From the NCBI GenBank assembly GCA_003427395.1, contig BFEA01000001.1, positions 13,327,308 through 13,349,694 of the forward strand: 22,387 bases of DNA. Reading direction: 5' to 3'. The notes beneath the pieces are model-generated. The model was not told the DNA's origin, made no database searches, and saw only the letters and a list, made by a program, of their open reading frames with translations. Shown here one piece after another: positions 1-8,832 of this stretch; within the stretch, counting starts at the first letter, position 1; every line of letters starts with the position of its first letter. A program made the position numbers and the translations under genes. Source of the DNA: Chara braunii. Its lineage: Eukaryota; Streptophyta; Charophyceae; Charales; Characeae.

Positions 1-756
1 CCCCCGGACCCCCCCACGGGGCCCCGGGGCCGGGGCTCGGCAACCCTGATTAGGACGTTATGTACACAGTAAGACGTCTCAACGTGATTCAATATGAATT
101 GAGAATCTTCTGACAATTGACAACCCATACGCAGGCTCACAATCGTGCTTTCTTAGTTAGTTGAAGCAAAATGAAAAACAATCATACAGTAACATACCCC
201 ATACGAAGGTTCACATCTCACCATGTGATCAAAATGAAATGAAAAATCTCATGAATTATCGCTTTAGTCAGTCTGATCAAAATAAAGTAGTCACATACAT
301 AGATAGCCCACACAATCGGTGGGAGTAACGGAAGGTGTGTCCAAAGCGGAGGGGCGCAAGCAGCGCGAGCTGACAACTTGCGTACCTAATGTTTTTCCCC
401 TTTAAAGCGAAGCTTTATCCACGAGTTTTTTTTTTTTTTTTTAAGTGTTTTGCCTAATTTGCATGAAGAACAGTAAAAACGAGGGTACTCAAAACATTGT
501 GCCCCTCCCTAGCTTTCCTGCCTTTTATGAGCCTAACCTTTCCACAACCTGGCGCCTTGCCACATATATTTGCATAAAAAACCATTGGTCTGGAAACAAT
601 TTAATTATTGTCATTTCGTTTCGTTAAACAAATTAATGTCTATAATACTTTCAGCTACTTTCCCACCTGGTACTTTAGCGGTGGATTGAAGATCGAAGAT
701 AGCCTCCTTGAGAGTGCTGGTTAACAATCACCCAAATTTTCAGCATTTTCTAATGG
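1..756. other. Non-coding flank with degenerate ~74-bp repeat
   Basis: I see no gene here. The first 45 bases are very GC-rich and look like a contig edge. Around 125-272 there is a weak tandem repeat of about 74 bp: CCATACG-C/A-AGG-C/T-TCACA occurs near 125 and again near 199, each followed by an AAAATGAAA-type stretch (169 and 232). A T17 run lies at 426-442. Short open frames in this stretch show no recognisable motif. Confidence 0.5.
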
Positions 757-758
757 TG

Positions 759-975
759 TTTTTTTTTTTTTTTTTTTAAACACGCCCCCGTCAGTGTTAG
801 TGGTGCTGATAAGATCAGACACTGCTAACACCTGAGGAAAACTCCATCTATTGCTGGGGAGCGACACCTGCTGGAAAACGGGTCCAGCGTCCCTTACATG
901 GGCAAGATTCGAACCATATCATAAAAACCAAGATGTGGAATATTCTTGCCAGCACTAATTACCCCGGGGTCCAAG
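759..975 (-). repeat. Possible SINE, minus strand, with poly(A) tail
   Basis: Read on the minus strand, this has the parts of a tRNA-derived SINE. A B-box-like GGTTCGAATC lies at 905-914, a weak A-box-like TGGCAAGAATA lies about 30 nt upstream of it, a unique body follows, and an A19 tail closes it (T run at 759-777 on the plus strand). The left edge near 975 is a guess and I could not find flanking target-site duplications. The B box and tail are seen directly; the SINE interpretation is inference. It could also be a chance B-box match near a poly(A) run. Confidence 0.35.
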
Positions 976-1263
976 GGATTGACTGAGCAAGATGTTGGGG
1001 GGGAGAGAACCTCTTCACCCTGAACCTGGCGCCAGATACCTGCTGCTACACCCTGGTTCCTCCCACCCCCTACCTTTGAGATATACCTTCTATTGATGCT
1101 GCTGGCCCACTCATACCCCTCCACACTATTGCATGTCTACCACCTGCTGGAAACCAGGTACAACATCCCTCTTAAGAAAAACCTGAGATAAGATGTGAAA
1201 GAACACAGGTGCTAGACACAAGCGGTTATCGGGTAGCTGAAAATTCAGGAATGAAAATTCTGA

Positions 1264-1653
1264 AGTGAGAGTTTTTGGCAGTCTGAAAATCCTGAATAGT
1301 CCAGAAGTGGTGAAAGGTTTGAAGACCCCGAACACCACCTAAGGTAGGCTGCATCCTGAAGTGGTGAAGGGTGTCCTGAAGTGGTCTAGTGAGAGTTTTG
1401 GGCAGTCTGAAAATCCTGAATGGTCCTGAAGTGGTGAAAGGTCCGAAGACCATGAAAACCACCCTTCACCACTTGAGGATGCATCCTGCCTAAACATGTG
1501 GTATTCAAGGTCTTCGGAGCTTTCACCACTTCAGGACCACTCAGGATTTTCATACCTGAATGGTCCTGAAGTGGTGTAAGTTCCGAAGACCCTGAAAACC
1601 ACTTGTCTAGGCATGCTGCATCCTGAAGTGGTGAAGGGTGTCCTGAAGTGGTG
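1264..1653. repeat. Tandem and inverted repeat cluster with long foldback
   Basis: A repeat unit carrying GTGAGAGTTTT, GGCAGTCTGAAAATCCTGA and CCTGAAGTGGTGAA recurs about every 126 bp, starting near 1264 and 1390, with a third partial copy from about 1555. A fourth copy at 1461-1545 is inverted. It forms a foldback with the third copy (about 1555-1641) across a 9-nt loop. The inner 37 bp of the arms (1509-1545 against 1555-1591) differ at only three positions by my alignment; the outer part is looser and needs small gaps. No terminal repeats or target duplication were found, so it is not assigned to a known MITE family. Confidence 0.8.
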
Positions 1654-2131
1654 ATGAAAAATACGATTGTTCTTAACCTTCTCTCGTGCTGGAAACAGGG
1701 TCCAGCGTTGCATCACTTTCTATTATCCTAGAGCTCTAGTGATAATTGCGTTGCACAAAACACGGGCCGCCTCTTCAGCCTGCACCAAACCGCCAGTTCA
1801 CACGTATTGCCTCAGTGACTGCCTCCTGTACCTCTGGATCCAGTTCTCAGTCTTCCCTGTATCTGCCCTGTAACACCCGTTTAGTCTACTTTGTACCATT
1901 GTAGGTCCACCATTGCCAATTGGTGGGGCGGGAAGGGGTCGGGGAATTTTGTGGCCGGTCGCAGTGGGATCTCCTGGCCCACAGTAGTCTAGTTTCTGAA
2001 GCAGATACGGTAGTCTCTCCTGAACTCTCCCTGATTGCCTTCCGGACAGACTTTCCTTCCCATCCGACGGATGCGATCCAACTCTCTTTCTCACTGTTCA
2101 GCCAGTCTCTAGAAAATTGGTGAATTACGTA
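1654..2131. other. Non-coding stretch up to the LTR insertion site
   Basis: No gene is recognised. A short palindrome, CTAGAGCTCTAG, lies near 1728. A minus-strand open frame of about 80 codons continues up to the LTR target site, but it has no family signature. The stretch is the left flank of the LTR retrotransposon, and before insertion it would have been joined to sequence now at 11947. Confidence 0.4.
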
Positions 2132-2136
2132 TGTTA
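2132..2136. repeat. Target-site duplication, left copy (TGTTA)
   Basis: The five bases TGTTA directly precede the 5' LTR and recur directly after the 3' LTR at 11942-11946. A 5-bp duplication is typical of Ty3/gypsy integrase and fixes both ends of the element. Confidence 0.9.
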
Positions 2137-2444
2137 TGTAGCGGACCTCTGGTTGGCGTGTGAGACCAGCCCCTTGGCATGTTCTCACAGGCCTGTGATC
2201 TATTCAGGGCAGTCCAGTCCAGGCCGGTATCTCTGTCGGTACCCGCCAGTCCAGTCCAGTTCCGTCAGTCCGCTGGGGTATACCCCAGCTGTTGTCTGCT
2301 TTCGGATTCATTCTGCATTCGCACAGTTTGGAGTACGTGCGTTGGAGTCTGTCGTGGGAGATGCGTTGTGCCATCTCACTCCCCTTCTTCCTCCATCTCC
2401 ATCTCTATCACTGACGGAGCACCACACCCGGTGGGTCCGCCACA
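2137..2444 (+). repeat. 5' LTR of the gypsy element
   Basis: This 308-bp copy matches 11636-11941 over its full length with roughly 9% differences. It starts TG and ends CA. An 18-bp perfect palindrome, GCTGGGGTATACCCCAGC, lies at 2272-2289 with a TATA-like centre and may mark the promoter region. Short CAGTCCAGTCCAG repeats lie just before it. The primer binding site follows directly, which confirms the right edge. Confidence 0.93.
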
Positions 2445-2445
2445 C

Positions 2446-2457
2446 TGGTACCAAAGC
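2446..2457 (+). other. Primer binding site, initiator-Met tRNA type
   Basis: TGGTACCAAAGC begins one base after the 5' LTR. It differs at two positions from TGGTATCAGAGC, the usual complement of the 3' end of plant initiator methionine tRNA used to prime minus-strand DNA synthesis. Both differences are transitions and fit decay. Confidence 0.8.
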
Positions 2458-2739
2458 AGGAACATTCCCCGCTCCCACCCACCACCCTGTACAGCCGGGA
2501 AAACAACAAAATTTGACAGGCGTTTTTTTGGCTGTTTTTAGCCAGTTTTTCGACAAAAACGAGGGAAAAAAGAAACTGCAGCAAGAAGTGACACGTGGCG
2601 AAAAAAACACATGTCATCAGGAACGCGTGCACCGAGCGCCAAGGCCAAGGCCGCCGCACACGCCCACGCTGCCCCGCTGCCCCGCCCCGCTCCGCTCCCG
2701 GATTTATATTATCAAGATCCGGGATCTTGCTGTTGCTGG

Positions 2740-2783
2740 GGTTTGAACCCAAGCACCGGTTGGGCTTGCGCATGCGTGAGCTA
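2740..2783 (-). repeat. tRNA-like segment with Pol III-type boxes
   Basis: On the minus strand TAGCTCACGCATG (2771-2783) resembles an A box and GGGTTCAAACC (2740-2750) a B box. Between them CCCAA-CCGGTGC-TTGGG can fold as an anticodon arm with GGT in the loop, but only 20 nt separate the boxes, so the variable region and the 5' side of the T arm are missing or merged. The acceptor ends do not pair. It is not a functional tRNA; a SINE head or a decayed tRNA copy is possible, and chance is not excluded. A 17-nt palindrome around GATCCGGGATC sits next to it at 2713-2729. Confidence 0.35.
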
Positions 2784-2999
2784 CTCCTATAACACACTCA
2801 CCATACTGCATGTATGGATCTGTGGCGTGGCAGTGCGGGTCTGCTTACACAGCATACCCTAGATCTGCAGATTTGCAGTACTGCTACTAAGGGCTCATCA
2901 AGATCTCAGCCCCCTCTCTCCTCCAGCTGGCTTGCTGCCACGAAGGCCAAGACCCTCCTGCTCTTGGTATACCTTGTGCCCTTGGAGACACCAAGGGCC

Positions 3000-3330
3000 A
3001 GGTATCACTTCCCTCTCCCCTCTCCCCATTAATCCCCTTTCTCTACCTCCTCTCTCTCCTCTTACTAACCCCATTCACTCCCTTCTAATTACTCTCACTA
3101 CTCGTACCCTTCTCCCCACCCATCTTTTTTCCCACCACCCCACTATTCCCCTCTATTTTATTCATTTATTTCTTTTCTTTCTCCTTTTCTCTCTCTGCTT
3201 CTTGATCCCTATCTCTCCCATTCTCTCCCCCAACAACCCCATCACTTCCCCCCTCTCTCCCTTCACTCTTTCTCTCTTTTCTCCTTCACTTTTTCATTCC
3301 CTTACCCCCCTACTTCAATTTTTTCTGCTT
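3000..3330 (+). repeat. Pyrimidine-rich tract
   Basis: The plus strand is dominated by C and T with few purines, in CTCTCC and TTTCTC runs. It lies inside the retrotransposon leader. Such a tract can form unusual structures or expand by slippage; no gene is present although frames stay open through it. Confidence 0.8.
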
Positions 3331-3507
3331 TCTTCTTTTTCTTTCTCTTTGATTTAAATCTTTCCTTTTCTCCGAAAGTTTGAATTATCTTATTCCCCCC
3401 CCTCCTCTCTCATTTTCTGATTTATTTTATTTTTTCTTTTATTTATTCTGAAAATTCGAATTTCTTTGCGGCACCCTCAAATCTGACTAGGAGTTGGTCT
3501 TTCTTGC

Positions 3508-3836
3508 TTTCGGCACACATTTTGGCCCCGTGGGGGTAACGAAGTGTTGCCGAAATTTTATGTTTTTCTCTTACTTAGTCTTTTTCGGCACACTTCGACC
3601 CCATGGGGGTAACGAAATGCTGCCAATATTTTTGAAAAATCAAATACTCCATTTCTCTCCACCTCGTCATCCACTTATTTATTTATTTATTTATTTATTT
3701 ATATATTTATTATTTATTTTTTTATTTTTTAAAATTTTTAATTTGCGGCAGTTTGAAACTAGTGTGCTTATCTTGGTCTCTCCTTTCCCCTTGGCACATT
3801 CTTGACCCCATGGGGGTTAGGGAAATGCTGCCGAAA
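3508..3836 (+). repeat. Three imperfect hairpin repeats in the leader
   Basis: Three copies of a palindromic unit lie at 3508-3555, 3583-3626 and 3791-3836. The first starts TTTCGGCACAC and ends TGCCGAAA; the second starts the same way and ends TGCCAA; the third starts TTGGCACA and ends TGCCGAAA. All three are centred on a run such as CCCCATGGGGGT. Each can fold into a hairpin with an outer TTTCGGCA/TGCCGAAA stem and an inner CCCC/GGGG stem. A fourth TTTTCGGCACAC start lies at 3995 but continues into different sequence. T-rich spacers separate the copies. Their role is unknown. Confidence 0.85.
3672..3730 (+). repeat. TTTA-type simple repeat
   Basis: A run of TTTA/ATTT units with occasional interruptions lies between the second and third leader hairpins. 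Similar shorter ATTT runs recur near 3895-3920. Confidence 0.85.
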
Positions 3837-4008
3837 ATTCTAAAAAAATGAATATTATTTTTCTCTTCATATTTTATTTCCTTATTTTCTTAATTATTTT
3901 TATTATTTATTTATTTATTCTCTTGAAATCTCGCTGTTTATTTATTTTTCTCCCGCCTTCCCCCCCTACGCCTGATATTTTATTTTCTTAACTATTTTCG
4001 GCACACTA

Positions 4009-4035
4009 CCCTAACCACTCAAACTTCGGTTAGGG
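4009..4035 (+). repeat. Telomere-like hairpin CCCTAACC...GGTTAGGG
   Basis: A perfect 8-bp stem (4009-4016 with 4028-4035) closes an 11-nt loop. It follows the fourth TTTTCGGCACAC start, and further TTAGGGTTTT sequence follows. It is too short to be an interstitial telomere array. Confidence 0.7.
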
Positions 4036-4245
4036 TTTTCTTAGGGTTTTTCTAACCCCCCTATTTTCCATTCTCATTCGGCCACCCCAGATCCGAACCA
4101 CACCTCCCCCTTTGACGGCGCCCGCACTCGATTTACTAGTGCCGCCCGTCGCTTTCTATCGCAGACAACCCCCTACGCCCTCCGCTCACGCGGACCTCCT
4201 CCGGCCCTCCCTAGCCCGGCCCGTTACCTCCCCACGGCCGACGAC

Positions 4246-6300
4246 ATGTCACAAGCCGCCGAGATCGCGACGCCCTCGGCATCGGGCTCTACACCCGTGC
4301 CGACGGACCAGGGCCACCAGCCCCAGGGGGGACCTGCACACCCTCATCACCTCCCTCCTTGCGCCCTTACAAGAGCAAATGGCGACTCTTGCCGCTGACC
4401 TGTGGCAACTCCCGGACGCTGGCCTTCCTTCCTCTCCTCACTCTCTCTCTTCTCCTGGCTCCTAGTCCGGGTCCCCCGTCCTCTGTCATGGTGGCCATGG
4501 CGGAGCTTCCTCCTCTGCCGCCCCCGACCCGGCCATCCTGGCGACCATCCACACTCCTAGCACGACGACCGCCACGGGTCAGGCCCTCCCTCAGTCTACG
4601 GGCGCACCCGCCCAAATTCCCGTGACTATGGCCACGGGACCACAACCCGTTACTATGGTCTCAACTTTTTCGGGTGCCCCGCTTCTCCCTCCCCTTCGCA
4701 CGACCATAGCGCCACCTGGCACTCCCCCCTGTGGGATGCCCCGCGCCGCTCGTGCGTCCACTCCCCCCACTCTTCCTCCTGCCACCCCTCGCTCGATCTA
4801 CGTCCAACGTCTCGAGGATAAGCTTGCCTAGACCCGGGCCGACCTCGCCCTTTTACGCCTTCAGCCACCCCCACCCTCACAGGTGGCCGCGCCTTCGGGC
4901 GCACCCCCTCCTTCCTCTACTCTTCCTTCCATGCAGGCTCGCTACCCTCGGCCTGCACCCTATCCAGCCCCATCCTACCTTCTTTCTATTCCCGCGGTTG
5001 CTGCGACCTCTTCTACCGCAGCTCCCTCGCAGCGTGCCGCTGTTACCCCCGTCGTTCCCCCATGCGGCCCGGGCGCACAGTCAGCTGCGCCCCTTTCTCC
5101 AGAACCTGCACCAACTTACTCAGTCGTGACACATGCCTCTGCTCCTCGATCCCCTCGCCACTAAAACGGTGGCGCACCACTCGTCCGCTTGACGAACATT
5201 GCCTTATATAACGGTACTGGCATACGCATGTCTCGGTGGCTACAGTCCGCCACCCGCACCCTCCAACTCATGGGCGCCCCACCCGACACGTGGGTGGGTC
5301 ACCCCTCCATCGCCTGCGTGACAGTCCTTTTGACGCCTGGGAGGATTTTTACTCTTACTCCCTTCATGCGGGTCGAACTCAGACGTTCATGGATTTCCAG
5401 GCGTTCCCCGAGAATCACTTCGGAGCCCGACATGACGTGACTAACGCCTTCGAGCGTGTCGTCACTACACGCTGGTCTGGCTCTGGTTGCGGCGTGGAGT
5501 TCCTCCCCAAGGCTTCCCTTATCGATCGTTTCTTGGCCAGCCTTCCGCTCGAGTACCGCTCCGAGTTATGGCGGTACGAGTTCACAGTGGCCCCGCAGGC
5601 TTACGACGCCGCCAGGGACGATCAGCGGATGCGGGCCTGTCTTCAACCCACTTCCTCCTCCCAGCCTTTGTGAACTGGTTACGCCCCGTCCTCCTCTCAC
5701 GACACTTCCTAGCGCCGTTCCCCTTTCCGCGGTCGCCCCCGTAGTTCCGCGCAGCAGGGCCGCCACTTCTCGCGCCGCTTCAGCGCGCTCGAGTATGGTG
5801 AGCAGGACGCTGTTGCCCCGCTGTCGCCCGAGGGTGACCATAGCGACGACCTCGACCGCGGCGAGGCCGTCCTACCACCTGGAGAACTCTACTCTCCCTA
5901 TGGCCGAGCGCCTGCAACTCATCCTCTCTACCCTCTCTCGGGCACGCAGCCGCCCCGGTCACGCAGGCGTGTCGCCCCCCGAGGTCCCTCAACAAGACCT
6001 CCCTCAGGGCTTTGTCCTTCCTCACGGTGTTCTTTCCGCTGAGGAGCGCGCGACCATTTTGGCCGGCGTGCGTGGTTGCGCTGCCGCCAGGACGGTCATA
6101 CCTCCTCGTGGTGCCCTTACACTGCCGCTCTCGACCGCCACTACGCTGACCTTTCCCGCCAGCATCGTGCTCAGACCCCCCCGGCGCCTCCCATCCCCGC
6201 GCCGCCTCCTAGCCACGGTGAAGTGTACACCTGCGCCCTCCTCAGTAGTGGGCTTCCCGACATCGCCGTCTCGGTTCGCCCCTTTCGCTACTGGAGCTGA
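4246..6300 (+). pseudogene. gag: gag of the gypsy element, multiply frameshifted
   Basis: This encodes the structural protein that would form the virus-like particle. ATG 4246 is the likely start: it opens a short polar frame that continues, after a shift in a G6 run near 4326, into a helical LHTLITSLL...LQEQM segment. A long Pro/Ala/Ser/Thr-rich part follows, then a short coiled-coil-like RLEDKLA segment before TAG 4829. The capsid-like core (about 5195-5660) has LYNGTG...RWLQ, then AWEDFY, FGARHDV, FERVVT and LIDRFLASLPLEYRSELW, which suits the retrotransposon gag family. It needs a frame change near 5290. Stops lie at 4463, 4829, 5162, 5671 and 5710. A CCHC zinc knuckle is recognisable at 6077-6114 but is broken by a frameshift. 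Boundaries with protease are approximate. Confidence 0.75.
6077..6114 (+). other. Damaged CCHC zinc knuckle of gag
   Basis: The residues C-RQDG-H-TSSW-C are in one frame (6082-6114), giving C-x4-H-x4-C. The preceding LSAEERATILAGVRGC runs in another frame and ends in a Cys at 6077-6079 that would be the first ligand. The two Cys codons are 5 nt apart instead of 9, so about 4 nt appear to be missing inside the C-x2-C. In the second frame alone, Trp occupies the first ligand position. Confidence 0.65.
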
Positions 6301-7216
6301 GGTATCGCAGGACCCGGCAGAGTGTACTCAACCCTCTGTCGTAGTAACATCTGCGCCTCCACAGACCACCGTCCCCCCTTCTACCCCGTCGCGACTACCG
6401 ACTCGTCGAGCCATTCGCTCAGCCCGTTGCAGCGAGCAGCTTACGCTTCGTGAGGACGTTGTGTCCTCTCTTCGGGACTTGAGCATGCTCCAGGCTCGTC
6501 TGGAGCGACTCACCCTCCATGTCGCTGCAGTGCGTCGCCTTCTCACCATCCTTGCTGACCCTGATCGCACCCTCCCGAGAATCCCCGTACGACTGGGGAC
6601 CTCCACGAGGGTGTACTCAGCGCTGTGGGATTCCGGTTCTCAGGGCGACTTCATTCACCCACGTGTGGTGAAAGAAGCCCGCTTACACACGACAGGGTCT
6701 CTGACTCCCATCTCTGTCACCCTAGGGGATGACAAGACTCAGCACTTCTTCGATCAGACGGTCACCGACCTCCCTGTCTTCCTCACTCTCAAGCCGACTG
6801 ATCGTCCCCCGGCGTCTCGTCGCCACCGCTCCTTCGCACATTTCGATGTGATGGAGACATGCTACGACTTCATTCTCCGTACTCCGTCGTCTCCTCGGTT
6901 CCGCATCACCGAGGCGGATTGGGCGACCAACACTATCGTTTTCAAAACGAAGTGTGGACAGACGTACTGCGTACCTTTCATAGATACCACTGCGACACCA
7001 AGCCCCGATCCTCCTCCCCCGGAGCCTTCCGTGCCCAGATCATGTCCTTCTATCACTGTCACCTCGCCTCAGCAGTTTGCTCACTTCATCCGACGGGACG
7101 ACGTCACCTTCTTTATGGTGAACGTGATGGATCTCTTACACTATGATCCACCCTATCCCGACGCCGAGCTCATCCCTCTAGTGCCATCCTTCTATCTCCA
7201 TGACTCCCATCTCTAA
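6301..7216 (+). pseudogene. Aspartic protease region of the gypsy element
   Basis: This is the retropepsin-like domain that would cut the Gag-Pol polyprotein. The frame is open from well before 6301 to TAA 7214. The active-site motif ALWDSGSQGDFI (about 6619-6654) has the D-S-G triad expected of retroviral-type proteases, where D-(S/T)-G is followed by a small residue. A later YDFILRTP...DWATNTIVF segment matches the second conserved strand, usually YDVILG-x-PW, with the usual Gly and Trp replaced. Its frame ends in a stop just as the reverse transcriptase frame begins, overlapping it by 13 nt, so a one-base change separates the two. The upstream part of this frame (5456-6050) is mostly a shadow of gag. 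Confidence 0.8.
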
Positions 7217-8202
7217 GTTCCACCCCACCGTCACGCGCTGACGCTGACGCCGAGGAACTCGCACGATACACGGCTGACCTGGAGCCCCTAGTTCGTGACC
7301 TCATTCGAGAGTACCACGACGTTTTTCCATCATCGTTTTCGTACGTCGGCATCCCACCGATGCGCGACGTCGAGCACTCCATCCAGCTTGTGCCTGACTA
7401 TCGTGTTCACCACGAGGCACCCTACAGACTCTCGATCCCCGAGGCCACTGAACTCAAGCGTCAGCTTGAGGAGTTCCTGAGACAGGGTTTCATTAAACCT
7501 AGCAACTCCCCATGGGGTGCACCCGTCCTCTTTGCTCGCAAAGCGGATAGAACTTTCCGTCTCTGCAACCGCTACACGGTTAAGAACAGCTACCCCATGC
7601 CTCGTTCCGACGAGTTGTTCGACTGCCTAGAAGCCAACCGCTTCTTTACGAAGATTGATCTTCGTAGTGGTTACCATAAAATCCGCATCACTGCAGCGGA
7701 CCAGCTGAAGATAGCGTTCCGATCGCGCTTCAGTCACTACGAGTTTACGGTGATGCCATTCGGGCTCACCAACGCACCCGCTTCCTTCCAGAGGGCGATG
7801 AACGACATCTTCAGGGACATCCTGGAGCAGTATGTTCTAGTCTACCTTGACGATATCCTTGAGGAGCACCTCAGACACCTCCGCGACGTCCTTAAGCTCT
7901 TGCGCAAACATGGCTTCTACGCCAAGTTGAGCAAGTGCCGCTTTACTCAATACAAAGTGGATTTCTTAGGACACTACATGGCTGACCATGGTCTCCACAT
8001 GGACGACGCGAAGATCACTGCTATTGCGGAGTGGCCCGTCCCCACATCCGCCAAGCAGCTTCGCAACTTCCTAGGCCTTACCAGNGGTCTCCACATGGAC
8101 GACGCGAAGATCACTGCTATTGCGGAGTGGCCCGTCCCCACATCCGCCAAGCAGCTTCGCAACTTCCTAGGCCTTACCAGCTACTATAGTAATTTCATCT
8201 AG
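7204..8202 (+). pseudogene. pol: Reverse transcriptase of the gypsy element
   Basis: The frame is open from 7204; the first ATG is at 7360. It begins with a linker (ADAEEL...REYHDVFP), then the typical gypsy RT blocks: PYRLS, GFIKPSNSPWGAPVLF, FTKIDLRSGYHKIRI, FTVMPFGLTNAPASFQRAMN, the catalytic VLVYLDDI, and AKLSKC...FLGH. Two short in-frame losses hit conserved spots: about six residues between FRLC and NRYTVKN, where a D-Y-R motif is expected, and about seven after YLDDIL. Near the end a 95-bp block is present twice around the N at 8085. Removing one copy plus the N drops 96 bp, keeps the frame, and joins FLGLT directly to SYYSNF. TAG 8200 ends the frame where the tether to RNase H should continue. 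Confidence 0.93.
7990..8180 (+). other. Assembly join: identical 95-bp copies around one N
   Basis: Bases 7990-8084 and 8086-8180 are identical and are separated only by the N at 8085. The repeated block encodes part of the RT thumb that occurs once in the family. This pattern is what an assembler leaves when two overlapping contig ends are abutted without merging. A true tandem duplication exactly flanking an unknown base is much less likely. Confidence 0.92.
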
Positions 8203-8832
8203 GAATACGCTAGGTATTCCTATGTCCTTACCTCCACCCTCCTCCGGAAGAACCCGCCCTAGGCTTGGACACCCCTCCACAAGAACGCCTTCCGCGCCCT
8301 CAAGAAGGCGGTGACATGCGCACCAGTTTTTCACCTACCCGATTTTGATCGCCCTTTTATCCTTACCACCGATATGTCAGACTTTGCTGTAGGAGCAGTA
8401 CTTTCTCAAATTTTCCCCTCCTCTCCTGATTCCTCCCATCCTCGTATCCCTCGCTTCCCACCCCCTACCCCTACCACTGCATCCGCCTGACGCCTACTCG
8501 TCCAGCCATTGACGAGCCTTCTATTGACTATTTTCCTACCATCGCCGAGGACGGCACTGTCGAGTCTCCCTCAGGTGATTGTCCGATAGCCTTCTACTTC
8601 CGTCAGCTCCTGCCCGCCGAGATAAACTACACCGCTGATGAACGTGAGGTCCTCGCATTAGTTTATGCCGCTCGACACTGACGTCACTACCTGCACGGGG
8701 CACCATTAACGGTGCGCACGGACAACTCCGTTGTCCAGACTTTTCTGACAAAACCGAAGCTCACTCCTTGACAGGCTCGCTGGTGGCGCGACCTATCCTT
8801 GTTTAGTTTCACCACGGAGCACATCAAGGGTT
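8203..8832 (+). pseudogene. RNase H of the gypsy element, broken
   Basis: This continues from RT after TAG 8200. The tether is followed by LTTDMSDFAVGAVLSQ (first catalytic Asp), FRQLLPAEINYTADEREVLAL (Glu) and VRTDNSVV (Asp). The last part, VADALSR, lies in the next frame at about 8836. Stops are TAG 8260, TGA 8488, TGA 8679, TGA 8769 and TAA 8832, and there are two frame changes (near 8400-8490 and near 8832). Some fit simple transitions, such as CGA to TGA at 8769 and TGG to TGA at 8679. About 60 residues, much of them Pro/Ser-rich, separate AVLSQ from PIAFYFRQL, where most gypsy RNase H domains have a short loop. Confidence 0.85.

Larger units (their letters stand above)
2445..4245 (+). 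other. Untranslated leader of the gypsy element
   Basis: About 1.8 kb separate the primer site from the first plausible gag ATG, which is long for a gypsy leader. It holds, in order: a GC-rich part with a tRNA-like segment on the minus strand (2740-2783), a long pyrimidine-rich tract (about 3000-3330), three imperfect hairpin repeats (3508-3836), TTTA repeats, and a telomere-like hairpin (4009-4035). No coding sequence is supported here. The leader may include later insertions or captured sequence, but no boundary is evident. Confidence 0.6.

Noticed and set aside
2117-2746. Plus-strand open frame of 209 codons over the 5' LTR and leader
   Set aside because: It runs through the LTR, primer site and leader, which are non-coding by structure; the frame is open by composition.
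2932-3357. Leu/Ser/Pro-rich open frame of 141 codons
   Set aside because: It is a translation of the pyrimidine-rich tract.
5456-6050. First third of the 586-codon frame as an independent protein
   Set aside because: The true gag signal between 5296 and about 5940 is in a different frame; this part is mostly a shadow, real only from about 5950 onward.
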